Shown piece by piece: positions 24,065-32,159 of a stretch of DNA of 64,000 nt. Both the position numbers and the translations under genes were made by a program. Under the pieces are notes generated by a model that saw only the letters and a list, made by a program, of their open reading frames with translations, made no database searches and had not been told where the DNA came from. Source of the DNA: Geodermatophilus sabuli (GTDB lineage Bacteria > Actinomycetota > Actinomycetes > Mycobacteriales > Geodermatophilaceae); the NCBI RefSeq assembly GCF_900215145.1, contig NZ_OBDO01000005.1, forward strand, positions 1-64,000. Direction: 5' to 3'. Positions within the stretch are counted from its first letter, which is position 1, and every line of letters starts with the position of its first letter.

Positions 24065-25303
24065 ATGGCAGATCCCGAGCACCTGCTCGAGCGCCCCGGC
24101 CGGCCCGTCCCCGGTCCTCGGCAGGTGGTCCGTGACCTGGGCGCCGTCTATGCGGCCAACGGCCTGATCGGCTTCGTCTTCGCGGCCACCGGCCCGGTCG
24201 CCGTCATCCTCGCCGTCGGCAGCGCGGGCGGGCTGACCCGCGAGCAGCTGGCGTCCTGGCTGTTCGGGTGCTTCTCCCTCAACGGCGTCCTCACCGTGGT
24301 GGCCTGCTGGCTGTACCGGCAGCCGCTGTCGTTCTTCTGGACCATCCCCGGCACCGTCCTGGTCGGCCCGGCGCTGACGCACCTGCGCTGGCCGGAGGTG
24401 CTCGGCGCCTTCGTCGCGACCGGGCTGCTGATCGTCGTCCTCGGCCTCACCGGCTGGGTACGCCGTTTCATGGCGGTCATCCCGATGCCGATCGTGATGG
24501 CGATGGTCGCGGGGGTGTTCCTGCGCTTCGGCCTGGACCTCGTGCACGCCATCGAGGACGACCTCGCCGTCGCCGGGCCGATGGTGCTCACCTTCCTGGT
24601 GGTCAGTGCCCTGCCCGGGCTCGCGCGGGTGGTGCCGCCGCTGCTCGCCGTCCTCGTCGTCGGGGCGGTCGCGGTGGCGTTCTCCGGCCGGTTCGACGCC
24701 GGCCCGGAGGCGACCTCGTGGCTGGCCGCGCCGGTGTTCCAGGCCCCGGAGTGGTCGGTGCAGGCGCTGCTGGAGCTGGTCGTCCCACTGGCGATCACCG
24801 TCATCGTCGTCCAGAACGGGCAGGGCGTCGCCGTCCTGCGCGCGGCCGGGCACGCCCCGCCGGTCACCGCCATCACCGTCGCCTGCGGTGTCTGGTCGCT
24901 GCTCACCGCGGCCGTCGGCAGCGTCTCCACCTGCCTGACCGGGCCCACCAACGCGCTGCTCTCGGCCTCGGGGGAGCGGTCGCGGCACTACGCGGCCGGC
25001 ATCGTCTGCGGGCTGCTGGCCGTCGTCTTCGGCGTCTTCTCGCCGCTGGCCACCGACCTGCTGCTGGGCACGCCGGCGGCGTTCGTCGCCACCCTCGCCG
25101 GGCTGGCGATGCTCCGGGTGCTCCAGGCCTCCTTCGTCGCCGCGTTCGCCGGCCGCCTCACGCTGGGCGCGCTGGTCACCTTCCTGGTCACCGTCGCCGA
25201 CGTGACGCTGCTGAACATCGGCTCGGCCTTCTGGGGACTCGTCGCGGGCGGTCTGGTGGCCTGGCTGCTCGAGCGCGGCGACCTGCGCGCGGCCGCCGCC
25301 TGA
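24065..25303 (+). CDS. BenE-family (benzoate/H+ symporter-like) transporter
   Basis: 412 residues from ATG 24065 (MADPEHLLERPGRPVPGPRQ). About twelve hydrophobic helices carry BenE features: NGLIGFVFAATGPVAVILAV near the start, the central FFWTIPGTVLVGPAL, MAVIPMPIVMAMVAGVFLRF and the conserved VSTCLTGPTNALL. This family is related to nucleobase-type transporters and takes up aromatic acids such as benzoate, though many members have other substrates. No aromatic-degradation genes are nearby, so the substrate is open. It starts about 80 bp after marR in the same direction and could be co-transcribed. Confidence 0.85.
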   Translation: MADPEHLLERPGRPVPGPRQVVRDLGAVYAANGLIGFVFAATGPVAVILAVGSAGGLTREQLASWLFGCFSLNGVLTVVACWLYRQPLSFFWTIPGTVLVGPALTHLRWPEVLGAFVATGLLIVVLGLTGWVRRFMAVIPMPIVMAMVAGVFLRFGLDLVHAIEDDLAVAGPMVLTFLVVSALPGLARVVPPLLAVLVVGAVAVAFSGRFDAGPEATSWLAAPVFQAPEWSVQALLELVVPLAITVIVVQNGQGVAVLRAAGHAPPVTAITVACGVWSLLTAAVGSVSTCLTGPTNALLSASGERSRHYAAGIVCGLLAVVFGVFSPLATDLLLGTPAAFVATLAGLAMLRVLQASFVAAFAGRLTLGALVTFLVTVADVTLLNIGSAFWGLVAGGLVAWLLERGDLRAAAA

Positions 25304-25636
25304 GCCCCGGGCCCGGCGCGCTCCCGATCCCGGACCGCGCCGGACCGCTGGTCGCGCCCTACCGGGACAACCCTCTCCGGGGAGGCCGTGCTCTGCGTGC
25401 ACCGGGCATGCAGGGCACGAGCGTGCGCGGGAGGAGATGCCCGCACGGGCCGGGCGTGCGTGGAGGCGTCCGGTCGACGTGGACCGACGTTGAGGGGCGA
25501 GGGGCCGGTCCTGACGGTCTGGCCGCGTTGGTCGGTCCTCCCAGCAGTGGGAGGCCACTCGTTGCCGGCTACCCCCGCCCGTCCTCACTGTGACCCACGC
25601 CACTCGCCGGGGTCAAGGGTGGCGTGGCGTGTCGCC
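25304..25636. other. 333-bp gap between convergent genes, with a hairpin
   Basis: No gene is supported. A 9-bp inverted repeat CCACGCCAC (25595-25603) / GTGGCGTGG (25619-25627) with a 15-base loop lies next to the stop of the minus-strand oxidase and may terminate transcripts from both sides. A purine-rich AGGAG abuts an ATG at about 25438 that opens only a 16-codon frame, which is not called. Confidence 0.4.
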
Positions 25637-26953
25637 TCAGCCCACCCGGCGGAGCACCTCGGGGCCCAGCTGGCCGACCGCGGTGTGCCCCGTCAGCCCC
25701 AGTGTCAGGTCGAACTCCCCGAGGACGTCGGACACCACCTGCCGCACGCCCTCCTCGCCGGCCAGCCCCAGCCCGTAGGCGTACGGCCGGCCGAGCAGGA
25801 CCGCGCGGGCACCCAGCGCGACCGCGGTGAAGACGTCCGCGCCGCTGCGCACCCCGCTGTCGAGCAGCACCGGCGCCCGGTCGGCGACGGCCGCCACCAC
25901 GTCCGGCAGCGCGTCCAGGGCGGCGACGGACCGGTCGACCTGGCGCCCGCCGTGCGTGCTCACCACCACGCCGTCCACCCCCGCGTCGAGCGCCTGCCGG
26001 GCGTCGTCGGGGTGCAGCACGCCCTTGAGCAGGACCGGCAGCCGGGTGCGGGACCGCAGCCAGGCGAGGTCGGCCCAGGTGATGGACGGCCGGGAGTAGA
26101 TCGCCAGGAACGTCTCGACGGCGGCCCGCGGCAGCGGTGAGCGCAGGTTCTCCAGCAGCGGCCCGGGCCACGCCCGCGCCATCCCGATGAGCGCCCGCAC
26201 CGCCGCCACCGTCGGCCGCGGCTGCCGGTCCCGGCCGGCCGCGGCGGCCGGCTCCGCGGGCGAGGGGACCGCGGCCCCCGCGACCCGCTCCTCGACCAGC
26301 CGGCGGAACACCGGGTCGGAGGTGTACTGCGCGATCCCCTTGCCGAGGGCGAACGGCAGGTGCCCGAGGTCGAGGTCGCGCGGCCGCCAGCCCAGCATCG
26401 TGGTGTCGAGGGTGACCACCAGCGCCTCGCAGCCGCAGGCCTCGGCCCGACCGACCAGGCTCTCCACCAGCTCGTCGGACGTCGACCAGTACAGCTGGAA
26501 CCAGCGCGGCGAGGAGCCCATGACCGCCGCGCACTGCTCCATCGCCACCGACGCCTGGTTGGAGAACACCATCGGCACCCCGAGCCCGGCTGCCGCCCGC
26601 GCCGCCGCGAGGTCGGCCTCCGGGTGCACCAGCTCCAGCGCGCCGACCGGGCCGAGCAGCACCGGGGCGGGCAGCCGCCGTCCGAACAGCTCCACCGAGG
26701 TGTCCCGGACGCCGACGTCGCGCAGCACGCGGGGGACGACGGCCCACCGGTCGAACGCCGCCCGGTTGGCCCGCTGGGTCGCCTCGTCCCCGGCGCCGCC
26801 GGCCACGTAGGCGTAGGCCCGGGCGGTCAGCTGCTGCCGGGCGCGACGCTGCAACGCCCGGGCCGCCGTCGGCACCCGGGGGCGCCGGCCGTACACCCCG
26901 GCGCGGTACACCTCGTCCTGCCGGCGGCGTCCGGCACCCGCTGCTGAGTCCAC
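25637..26953 (-). CDS. FMN-dependent alpha-hydroxyacid oxidase (lactate 2-monooxygenase-like)
   Basis: 438 residues. It is a TIM-barrel flavoprotein: AYAYVAGGAGDEATQRANR (FMN-binding start), APVLLGPVGALELVHPEADL, PRWFQLYWSTSDELVESLVG, LPVLLKGVLHPDDARQALDA and VVSTHGGRQVDRSVAALDAL with the catalytic His near residue 331, then PVLLDSGVRSGADVFTAVAL. The family usually reads SNHGGRQLD; here Asn is Thr. The long insertion before the LLKG strand is like lactate 2-monooxygenase, which makes acetate and CO2 from lactate. Exact substrate uncertain. Confidence 0.87.
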   Translation of the reverse strand: MDSAAGAGRRRQDEVYRAGVYGRRPRVPTAARALQRRARQQLTARAYAYVAGGAGDEATQRANRAAFDRWAVVPRVLRDVGVRDTSVELFGRRLPAPVLLGPVGALELVHPEADLAAARAAAGLGVPMVFSNQASVAMEQCAAVMGSSPRWFQLYWSTSDELVESLVGRAEACGCEALVVTLDTTMLGWRPRDLDLGHLPFALGKGIAQYTSDPVFRRLVEERVAGAAVPSPAEPAAAAGRDRQPRPTVAAVRALIGMARAWPGPLLENLRSPLPRAAVETFLAIYSRPSITWADLAWLRSRTRLPVLLKGVLHPDDARQALDAGVDGVVVSTHGGRQVDRSVAALDALPDVVAAVADRAPVLLDSGVRSGADVFTAVALGARAVLLGRPYAYGLGLAGEEGVRQVVSDVLGEFDLTLGLTGHTAVGQLGPEVLRRVG

Positions 26954-27142
26954 CCGGCCACCGTAGTGAGGCTCCCGTCACAGGCACCGGGACGTTCCGG
27001 ACCGGCTGTTCGTCGACACGCCGCAGCGACACGCGCACAAGTCGGTGACCCCCCGCCACGGAGGCCTCCCGCGCGTCATCATGGGAACCGCACCGGCGCA
27101 TCGTGGATGACGCGGGGCAGCACGATCCAGGGGGAAGTACAC

Positions 27143-27853
27143 GTGCCGGTCCTCACCAGGACCGCGAACACCGCGGTCCTGTTCGCACTCCTCGCGTGTG
27201 CCGGCGTCGCCGGCGCCGCACCGGCGCTCGCCGTCGACGACCCCACCCGCCCCGACGCGCGGGTCACCCACGGCCCCAGCTGCCGACCCGGGGGCGTCGT
27301 CCTCGAGGTCACCGGCGGCGCCGTCGCCTTCGCCGTCACGCTGACGACCACCCGCCTGCCCGCGGGGGAGGACGCCGCGGAGGTGCATCCCGGCCAGGTG
27401 GTCGTGCTCGCCACCGGCGACGTCGACTGGGGCGAGACGATCGACCCGGGGCTGGCGTACACCGCCCTCGACGGGTCGGGCACCTCCTACGTCGACGCCC
27501 TCGACGGCTACAGCTTCACCCGCCCGGCCGCCGAGGACTGCGCGGCCATCGCCCCGCCGACCGCCGCCGCGGCCGTGCCGTCCCCGGCCCTCGACGCGGG
27601 GACGGTGCCGGAGGTCGTGGACCCCGAGATCGGCGTGGTGCCCATGCCGGTGCCCGGCCCGGGCGCCACCACCCCGGCGGACGAGCTGCAGGTCGCCGCC
27701 GCCCCGACCTCGCTCCCGCGGCCCGACGGCGGGGTCGCCCTGCCGGTGGTCGTCGCCGGGATCGCCCTGCTCGGCGCGGGTGCCGGGCTGGCTGCCGTTC
27801 CCGGTCGCCGGGCGCGGCGGGCACCGGGCCCGCCCTCCACCGGGAGCGCCTGA
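27143..27853 (+). CDS. Secreted, C-terminally membrane-anchored protein
   Basis: 236 residues from GTG 27143, with AGGGGGAAG seven bases upstream; an in-frame ATG at 27104 would put 13 residues before the signal peptide. Signal peptide RTANTAVLFALLACAGVAGA ends near APALA. The mature part (about 30-130) has VVLEVTGGAVAFAVTLTTTR and a region with one Cys pair (PSCRPGG and AEDCAAI). A Pro/Ala/Val linker and then a C-terminal hydrophobic segment (VALPVVVAGIALLGAGAGLA) with an Arg-rich tail follow, the layout of a wall-sorting signal. There is LPRPDG in place of LPXTG. Function unknown. Confidence 0.65.
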   Translation: MPVLTRTANTAVLFALLACAGVAGAAPALAVDDPTRPDARVTHGPSCRPGGVVLEVTGGAVAFAVTLTTTRLPAGEDAAEVHPGQVVVLATGDVDWGETIDPGLAYTALDGSGTSYVDALDGYSFTRPAAEDCAAIAPPTAAAAVPSPALDAGTVPEVVDPEIGVVPMPVPGPGATTPADELQVAAAPTSLPRPDGGVALPVVVAGIALLGAGAGLAAVPGRRARRAPGPPSTGSA

Positions 27854-27878
27854 GCGCGTCGTCGGCGACGATGGGACG

Positions 27879-28382
27879 GTGCCCGCCCCCGAGGACGCCC
27901 TCGCGCAGGACCTCCCCACCGACGACGTCTCCCGGGTACCCGGAGCGGGCCCGCTCCCGGCCGAGACGTGGCTGCGGATCGTGCAGGTGCACGACCGGCT
28001 CACCCACCGCGTCGACTCCGCCCTGCACCGCGAGCACGGCATCTCCCTGACCGGCTTCGAGGCGCTGCGGCGGATCGCCGAGGCGCCCGCCGAGCGCGCC
28101 ACCATGGGCGAGCTGGCCGAGGCGCTGGGGCTGTCGCGGGCAGGGGTCACCAGCACCGTCGGCCGGCTGGTCGCCGAGGGGCTGGTGATCCGCGAGCGGA
28201 CGGCGGGGGACCGGCGGCTGCTGCACGCCCGGCTCACTCCCGAGGGCCGGGCCCGGGTGGCGGCGGCCGCGCCCACGCACGACGGTCTCGTCGCGCACCT
28301 GCTCACCCTCCTCGGTGACGACGCCGCGGTCGTCACCGACGCCCTCGCGCGGGTCTCGGCGGCGGCCCGGATCCGCCGCTGA
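27879..28382 (+). CDS. MarR-family transcription regulator
   Basis: 167 residues from GTG 27879. The winged-helix domain spans about 30-130: ISLTGFEALRRIAEAPAERA, MGELAEALGLSRAGVTSTVG and ERTAGDRRLLHARLTPEGRA. No ribosome site precedes the GTG; a weak -10-like GACGAT lies six bases upstream, the leaderless spacing seen at other genes here. It follows the secreted protein by 25 bases but has its own start signal. Its stop codon begins a copy of repeat family B. The target is unknown. Confidence 0.85.
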   Translation: MPAPEDALAQDLPTDDVSRVPGAGPLPAETWLRIVQVHDRLTHRVDSALHREHGISLTGFEALRRIAEAPAERATMGELAEALGLSRAGVTSTVGRLVAEGLVIRERTAGDRRLLHARLTPEGRARVAAAAPTHDGLVAHLLTLLGDDAAVVTDALARVSAAARIRR

Positions 28383-28440
28383 GGAAGGACCCCCTGCCCC
28401 CGCCACTCGCCCGCCCGCGGCGGTCCCTGCGGGGAGCCGA
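28383..28440 (+). repeat. Family B stop-codon repeat after marR
   Basis: The TGA of marR runs directly into GGAAGGACCCCCTGCCCC, the same junction as after dnaX (59218). The right half has CGGCGGTCCCTGCGGGGAG. The 28383-28511 gap otherwise holds TAGTGT (28472-28477), a possible -10 box for the heptose operon. Confidence 0.6.
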
Positions 28441-28511
28441 GCGCACCCGTCCGGGGGACACTTCGAGCTCGTAGTGTTTCCCACCCCCACCCCCCGGGCA
28501 GGACGCGGGAC

Positions 28512-30011
28512 ATGCAGGTGGGGATCGAGCGGTGTTCCGTGGTCGTGCCGACCGTCGGCCGCCCGTCGCTGGACGTGCTGCTCGACGCCCTGGCGGCCGC
28601 CCCGGGCCCGCGCCCCGCCGAGCTGGTCCTGGTCGACGACCGGCCCACCGGCGCGCCCCTGCAGCCGGACCGGCCGGGCCTGCCGCCGGTCCGCGTGGTC
28701 CGCACCGGGGGCGGCGGCCCCGCCCGCGCGCGCAACCTGGGCTGGCGCACCGCCCGCACCGAGTGGATCGCCTTCCTCGACGACGACGTCGTCCCCGACC
28801 CCGACTGGTACCAGCGGCTCGCCGAGGACCTGGCCGCGCTCCCCGCGGACGTCGCGGGCAGCCAGGGCCGGGTGCGGGTGCCCCTGCCGGAGGGCCGCCG
28901 GCCCACCGACTGGGAGCGCGGCACCGCGGGCCTGGCCACCAGCTCCTGGATCACCGCCGACCTCGCCTACCGCCGCGCCGCCCTGGCCACCGTCGGCGGC
29001 TTCGACGAGCGCTTCCCCCGCGCGTTCCGCGAGGACTCCGACCTCGCGCTGCGGGTCATGGACACCGGTGCCCGGCTCACCCGGGGCACCCGGTGGATCA
29101 CCCACCCGGTGCGGCCGGTGGACCGGTGGGTCAGCCTCCGCGTGCAGGCGGGCAACGCCGACGACGTCCTCATGCGCCGGCTGCACGGGGCCGACTGGCG
29201 CGAGCGCGCCGATGCTCCGCTCGGCCGCCGCCCGCAGCACCTCGCCGTCACCGCCGCCGGTGTCGCCGCGCTCGGCCTGGCCGCCGCGCGCCGGCCGCGG
29301 GCCGCCGCCGTGGCCGCGCTGGCCTGGGCCGCCGGCACCGCCGAGTTCGCCTGGGCCCGCATCGCCCCCGGCCCGCGCGACCGCGCCGAGGTCACCACCA
29401 TGCTCGCCACCAGCACCGCGATCCCCCCGCTGGCCACCTGGCACTTCGTGCGCGGGATCGTGCGGCACCGCCGGGTGCGGCCCTGGCGCGGGCTGCCCGA
29501 CCTCGTGCTCTTCGACCGCGACGGCACCCTGGTCCGCGACTACCCGTACAACGGCGACCCCGCGCTGGTGACGCCGGTGCCGGGGGCGCGGGAGGCCGTC
29601 GACGCGCTGCGCGCCCGCGGGGTGCGGGTGGGCGTGGTGAGCAACCAGTCCGGCGTGGCCCGCGGCCTCATCACCCGCGCGCAGGTCGACGCCTGCATGG
29701 CCCGGCTCGAGGAGCTGCTCGGGCCGTTCGACACCATCCAGGTCTGCCCGCACGGGCCCGACGACGGCTGCGCCTGCCGCAAGCCCGCGCCCGGCATGGT
29801 CAAGGCCGCCTGCGCCGAGCTCGACGTCGCCCCCGCGCGGTGCGTGGTGATCGGCGACATCGCCGCGGACGTCGATGCCGCGGCCGCCGCCGGCGCCTCG
29901 TCGATCATGGTCCCGACCCCGGTCACCCGGAAGTCCGAGGTCGCCGCCGCCCCGCGCCGCGCCGCCACCCTGACCGACGCGGTGGGCGCCGTCCTGGCCG
30001 GTGAGTGGTGA
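28512..30011 (+). CDS. gmhB: GT2 glycosyltransferase fused to GmhB-type heptose bisphosphatase
   Basis: 499 residues. Residues about 8-300 are a GT2 transferase: VVVPTVGRPSLDVLLDAL, LVLVDDRP, ARARNLGWRTARTEWIAF and LDDDVVPDPDW with the metal Asp cluster near 90. Residues about 330-490 are a HAD phosphatase: VLFDRDGTLV (nucleophile Asp near 335), VSNQSGVARGLI and the zinc-loop motif CPHGPDDGCACRKPAPGM (near 412), which is diagnostic of D-glycero-D-manno-heptose-1,7-bisphosphate phosphatase. It removes the 7-phosphate in ADP-heptose synthesis and also carries a transferase, so precursor supply and glycan assembly are fused. First gene of the heptose operon. Confidence 0.85.
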   Translation: MQVGIERCSVVVPTVGRPSLDVLLDALAAAPGPRPAELVLVDDRPTGAPLQPDRPGLPPVRVVRTGGGGPARARNLGWRTARTEWIAFLDDDVVPDPDWYQRLAEDLAALPADVAGSQGRVRVPLPEGRRPTDWERGTAGLATSSWITADLAYRRAALATVGGFDERFPRAFREDSDLALRVMDTGARLTRGTRWITHPVRPVDRWVSLRVQAGNADDVLMRRLHGADWRERADAPLGRRPQHLAVTAAGVAALGLAAARRPRAAAVAALAWAAGTAEFAWARIAPGPRDRAEVTTMLATSTAIPPLATWHFVRGIVRHRRVRPWRGLPDLVLFDRDGTLVRDYPYNGDPALVTPVPGAREAVDALRARGVRVGVVSNQSGVARGLITRAQVDACMARLEELLGPFDTIQVCPHGPDDGCACRKPAPGMVKAACAELDVAPARCVVIGDIAADVDAAAAAGASSIMVPTPVTRKSEVAAAPRRAATLTDAVGAVLAGEW

Positions 30012-30013
30012 GC

Positions 30014-30027
30014 GAGCTCGCGAGCTC
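30014..30027. repeat. 14-bp palindrome after the GT2-GmhB gene
   Basis: GAGCTCGCGAGCTC is a perfect palindrome just after the stop codon (TGAGCGAGCTCGCGAGCTCA). It sits in the 74-base gap before the GT9 gene and could be a partial terminator or another stop-linked repeat. Confidence 0.45.
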
Positions 30028-30085
30028 ACCCATGGGCGCAGCAGCTCGGGCGAACACGACTGACGAGCGCCGGCGAGGAGCACGC

Positions 30086-31108
30086 GTGGGCCGCACCGTG
30101 CTCGTGGCCCGGCTCGACTCGGCCGGGGACGTGCTGGTGCAGGGGCCGATGGTCCGGGCCCTCGCCGCCGGCGCCGACCGCGTCGTCTTCCTCGCCGGGC
30201 CGGCCGGCGCCGAGGCCGCCGGCCTGCTGCCCGGGGTGGACGAGGTCTGGACGTGGTCCTGCCCCTGGATCCTCGGCGACCCGCCGCCGGTCGACCCCGC
30301 AGACCTGGCGGCGCTCACCGATCGGGTCCGGGCCCTGGCGCCCGACGAGGCGGTCGTCTCCACCTCCTTCCACCAGTCGCCCCTGCCCCTGGCGCTGGTG
30401 CTCCGCACGGCCGGTGTCCCGCGGGTCTCCGCGATCAGCGTCGACTACCCCGGCTCGCTGCTCGACGTCCGCCACCGGGTTGACGACGACGTCCCCGAGC
30501 CGGAGCGGGCCCTGTCCCTCGCCCGCGCGGCCGGGTTCGAGCTGCCGCCGGGTGACGACGGCCGGCTGGAGGTGCGCCGGCCCCTGCCCCCGGTCGCGCA
30601 CGGACCCGGGGACGCTGACCTGTCGCCCGGGTACGTCGTGCTGCACCCCGGGGCGAGCGTCCCCGCCCGGGCCTGGCCGGCGCAGCGCTGCGCCGAGGCG
30701 GTCGACGCGCTGGCCGCCGCCGGGTACCGGGTGCTGGTCACCGGTGGCCCGGCCGAGCGCGAGCTGACGGCGTTGGTCGCCGGCACCCGCGGCGTCGACC
30801 TGGGCGGCGGCACGAGCCTGGCGGAGATGGCGGCCCTGCTGGACGGCGCGGCCGCGGTCGTCGTGGGCAACACCGGCCCGGCGCACCTGGCCGCCGCCGT
30901 CGGGACGCCGGTCGTCTCGCTGTTCGCCCCGGTCGTCCCGGCCGCCCGCTGGGCGCCCTACGGCGTGCCGACCGTGCTGCTCGGCGACCAGCACGCGCCC
31001 TGCCGCGACACCCGGGCCCGGGAGTGCCCGGTGCCGGGCCACCCCTGCCTCACGTCCGTGACCGCGGCCGACGTCGTCGCGGCTGTCGAGAAGGTGGTCG
31101 CCCCGTGA
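30086..31108 (+). CDS. GT9 heptosyltransferase-like glycosyltransferase
   Basis: 340 residues from GTG 30086 with GAGGAG six bases upstream; the longer frame from 30005 overlaps the previous gene and lacks this site. It has GT9 features: TVLVARLDSAGDVLVQGPMV at the N-terminus, VLHPGASVPARAWPAQRCAE, YRVLVTGGPAERELTALVA and AAVVVGNTGPAHLAAAVGTP followed by VVSLFAPVVPAARWAPYG. GT9 enzymes use ADP-heptose as donor, and this gene lies next to a full ADP-heptose pathway. The acceptor in a cell without lipopolysaccharide is unknown. Confidence 0.88.
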   Translation: MGRTVLVARLDSAGDVLVQGPMVRALAAGADRVVFLAGPAGAEAAGLLPGVDEVWTWSCPWILGDPPPVDPADLAALTDRVRALAPDEAVVSTSFHQSPLPLALVLRTAGVPRVSAISVDYPGSLLDVRHRVDDDVPEPERALSLARAAGFELPPGDDGRLEVRRPLPPVAHGPGDADLSPGYVVLHPGASVPARAWPAQRCAEAVDALAAAGYRVLVTGGPAERELTALVAGTRGVDLGGGTSLAEMAALLDGAAAVVVGNTGPAHLAAAVGTPVVSLFAPVVPAARWAPYGVPTVLLGDQHAPCRDTRARECPVPGHPCLTSVTAADVVAAVEKVVAP

Positions 31109-32097
31109 AGGTCCTGCTCTGGCACGTGCACGGCTCGTGGACGACGGCGTTCGTCCAGGGTCCGCACGAGTACCTGCTGCCGGTGGTGGCGGGCCCCGGG
31201 GGCAGTCGAAGCCCGGACGGGCTGGGCCGGGCGCGCACCTGGGACTGGCCGGCGTCGGCTCGCGAGGTGTCCCCCGAGCAGCTGCGCGGCGAGGACGTCG
31301 ACGTCGTCGTCCTGCAGCGGGTGCGCGACCTCGAGCTGGCCCGGGAGTGGCTCGGCCGCGAGCCCGGCCGCGACCTGCCCGCGGTGTTCCTCGAGCACAA
31401 CGCGCCGGGGCTGGAGCCCGACGACGGGCCGGTCCCGCACACCCGGCACCCGCTGGCCGACCGCGGCGACATCCCGATCGCGCACGTCACCCACTTCAAC
31501 CGGCTCTTCTACGACAACGGGCGGGCCCCGACCACCGTCATCGAGCACGGCATCGTCGACCCCGGCGAGCGCTGGACCGGCGAGCTGGCCCGCGCCGCCG
31601 TCGTCACCAACGAGCCGGTGCGCCGCGGTCGCACGGTCGGCGCCGACCTGCTCCCGGGGCTGGCCGCGGTCGCGCCGGTCGACGTCTTCGGCATGGGGCT
31701 GACCGGGCTGCACGAGCGCTACGGCCTCGACCCCGCGCGGGTGGGCCTGTTCGACGACCCGCCGCAGGCGGCCATGCACGCCGAGCTGGCCCGCCGCCGG
31801 GTCTACGTGCACCCGGTCCGCTGGACGTCGCTGGGCCTGTCGCTGCTGGAGGCGATGCACCTGGGGATGCCGGTGGTCGGGTTGGCCACCACCGAGGCGG
31901 TGGAGGCGGTGCCCCGCGAGGCCGGCGTGCTCTCGACCGACCCGGAGCGTCTCTGGAGTGCGGTCCGCACCTTCCTGCACGACGAGGACGCCGCCCGGCT
32001 GGCCGGCAAGGCCGCCCGGGCCGCGGCACTGGAGCGGTACGGCCTGCAGCGCTTCCTGACCGACTGGGACCACCTTCTCGCGGAGGTCACTCGATGA
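31105..32097 (+). CDS. Glycosyltransferase (GT-B, GT4-like)
   Basis: 330 residues from GTG 31105, overlapping the GT9 stop (GTGA). MKVLLWHVHGSWTTAFVQGP opens the acceptor domain; the donor domain has VVTNEPVRRGRTVGADLLPG, DVFGMGLTGLHERYGLDP and VHPVRWTSLGLSLLEAMHLG then MPVVGLATTEAVEAV with the GT4-type Glu. It is coupled at both ends in the heptose operon. Donor not deducible. Confidence 0.8.
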   Translation: MKVLLWHVHGSWTTAFVQGPHEYLLPVVAGPGGSRSPDGLGRARTWDWPASAREVSPEQLRGEDVDVVVLQRVRDLELAREWLGREPGRDLPAVFLEHNAPGLEPDDGPVPHTRHPLADRGDIPIAHVTHFNRLFYDNGRAPTTVIEHGIVDPGERWTGELARAAVVTNEPVRRGRTVGADLLPGLAAVAPVDVFGMGLTGLHERYGLDPARVGLFDDPPQAAMHAELARRRVYVHPVRWTSLGLSLLEAMHLGMPVVGLATTEAVEAVPREAGVLSTDPERLWSAVRTFLHDEDAARLAGKAARAAALERYGLQRFLTDWDHLLAEVTR

Positions 32098-32159
32098 CGA
32101 CCCACGTACCCGGCTCCCCCGGTGCGGTGCGCCGGTTCCCTGGCGAGGTGACCCGGTGA
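32094..32159 (+). CDS. 21-residue coupling ORF between two glycosyltransferases
   Basis: ATG 32094 overlaps the stop of the previous gene (ATGA) and its TGA (32157-32159) overlaps the GTG start of the next (GTGA). The peptide, MTTHVPGSPGAVRRFPGEVTR, would keep ribosomes moving across a 58-base gap. GAGGTGACCCGGTGA at its end provides the ribosome site for the next gene. It has no recognised domain, and may act only as a translation bridge. A similar 8-residue ORF lies at 42954-42980. Confidence 0.4.
   Translation: MTTHVPGSPGAVRRFPGEVTR

Noticed and set aside
25438..25488. A 16-codon ORF with an AGGAG adjacent to its ATG
   Set aside because: The ribosome site has no spacing to the ATG, the peptide is Arg-rich and featureless, and nothing nearby supports it.
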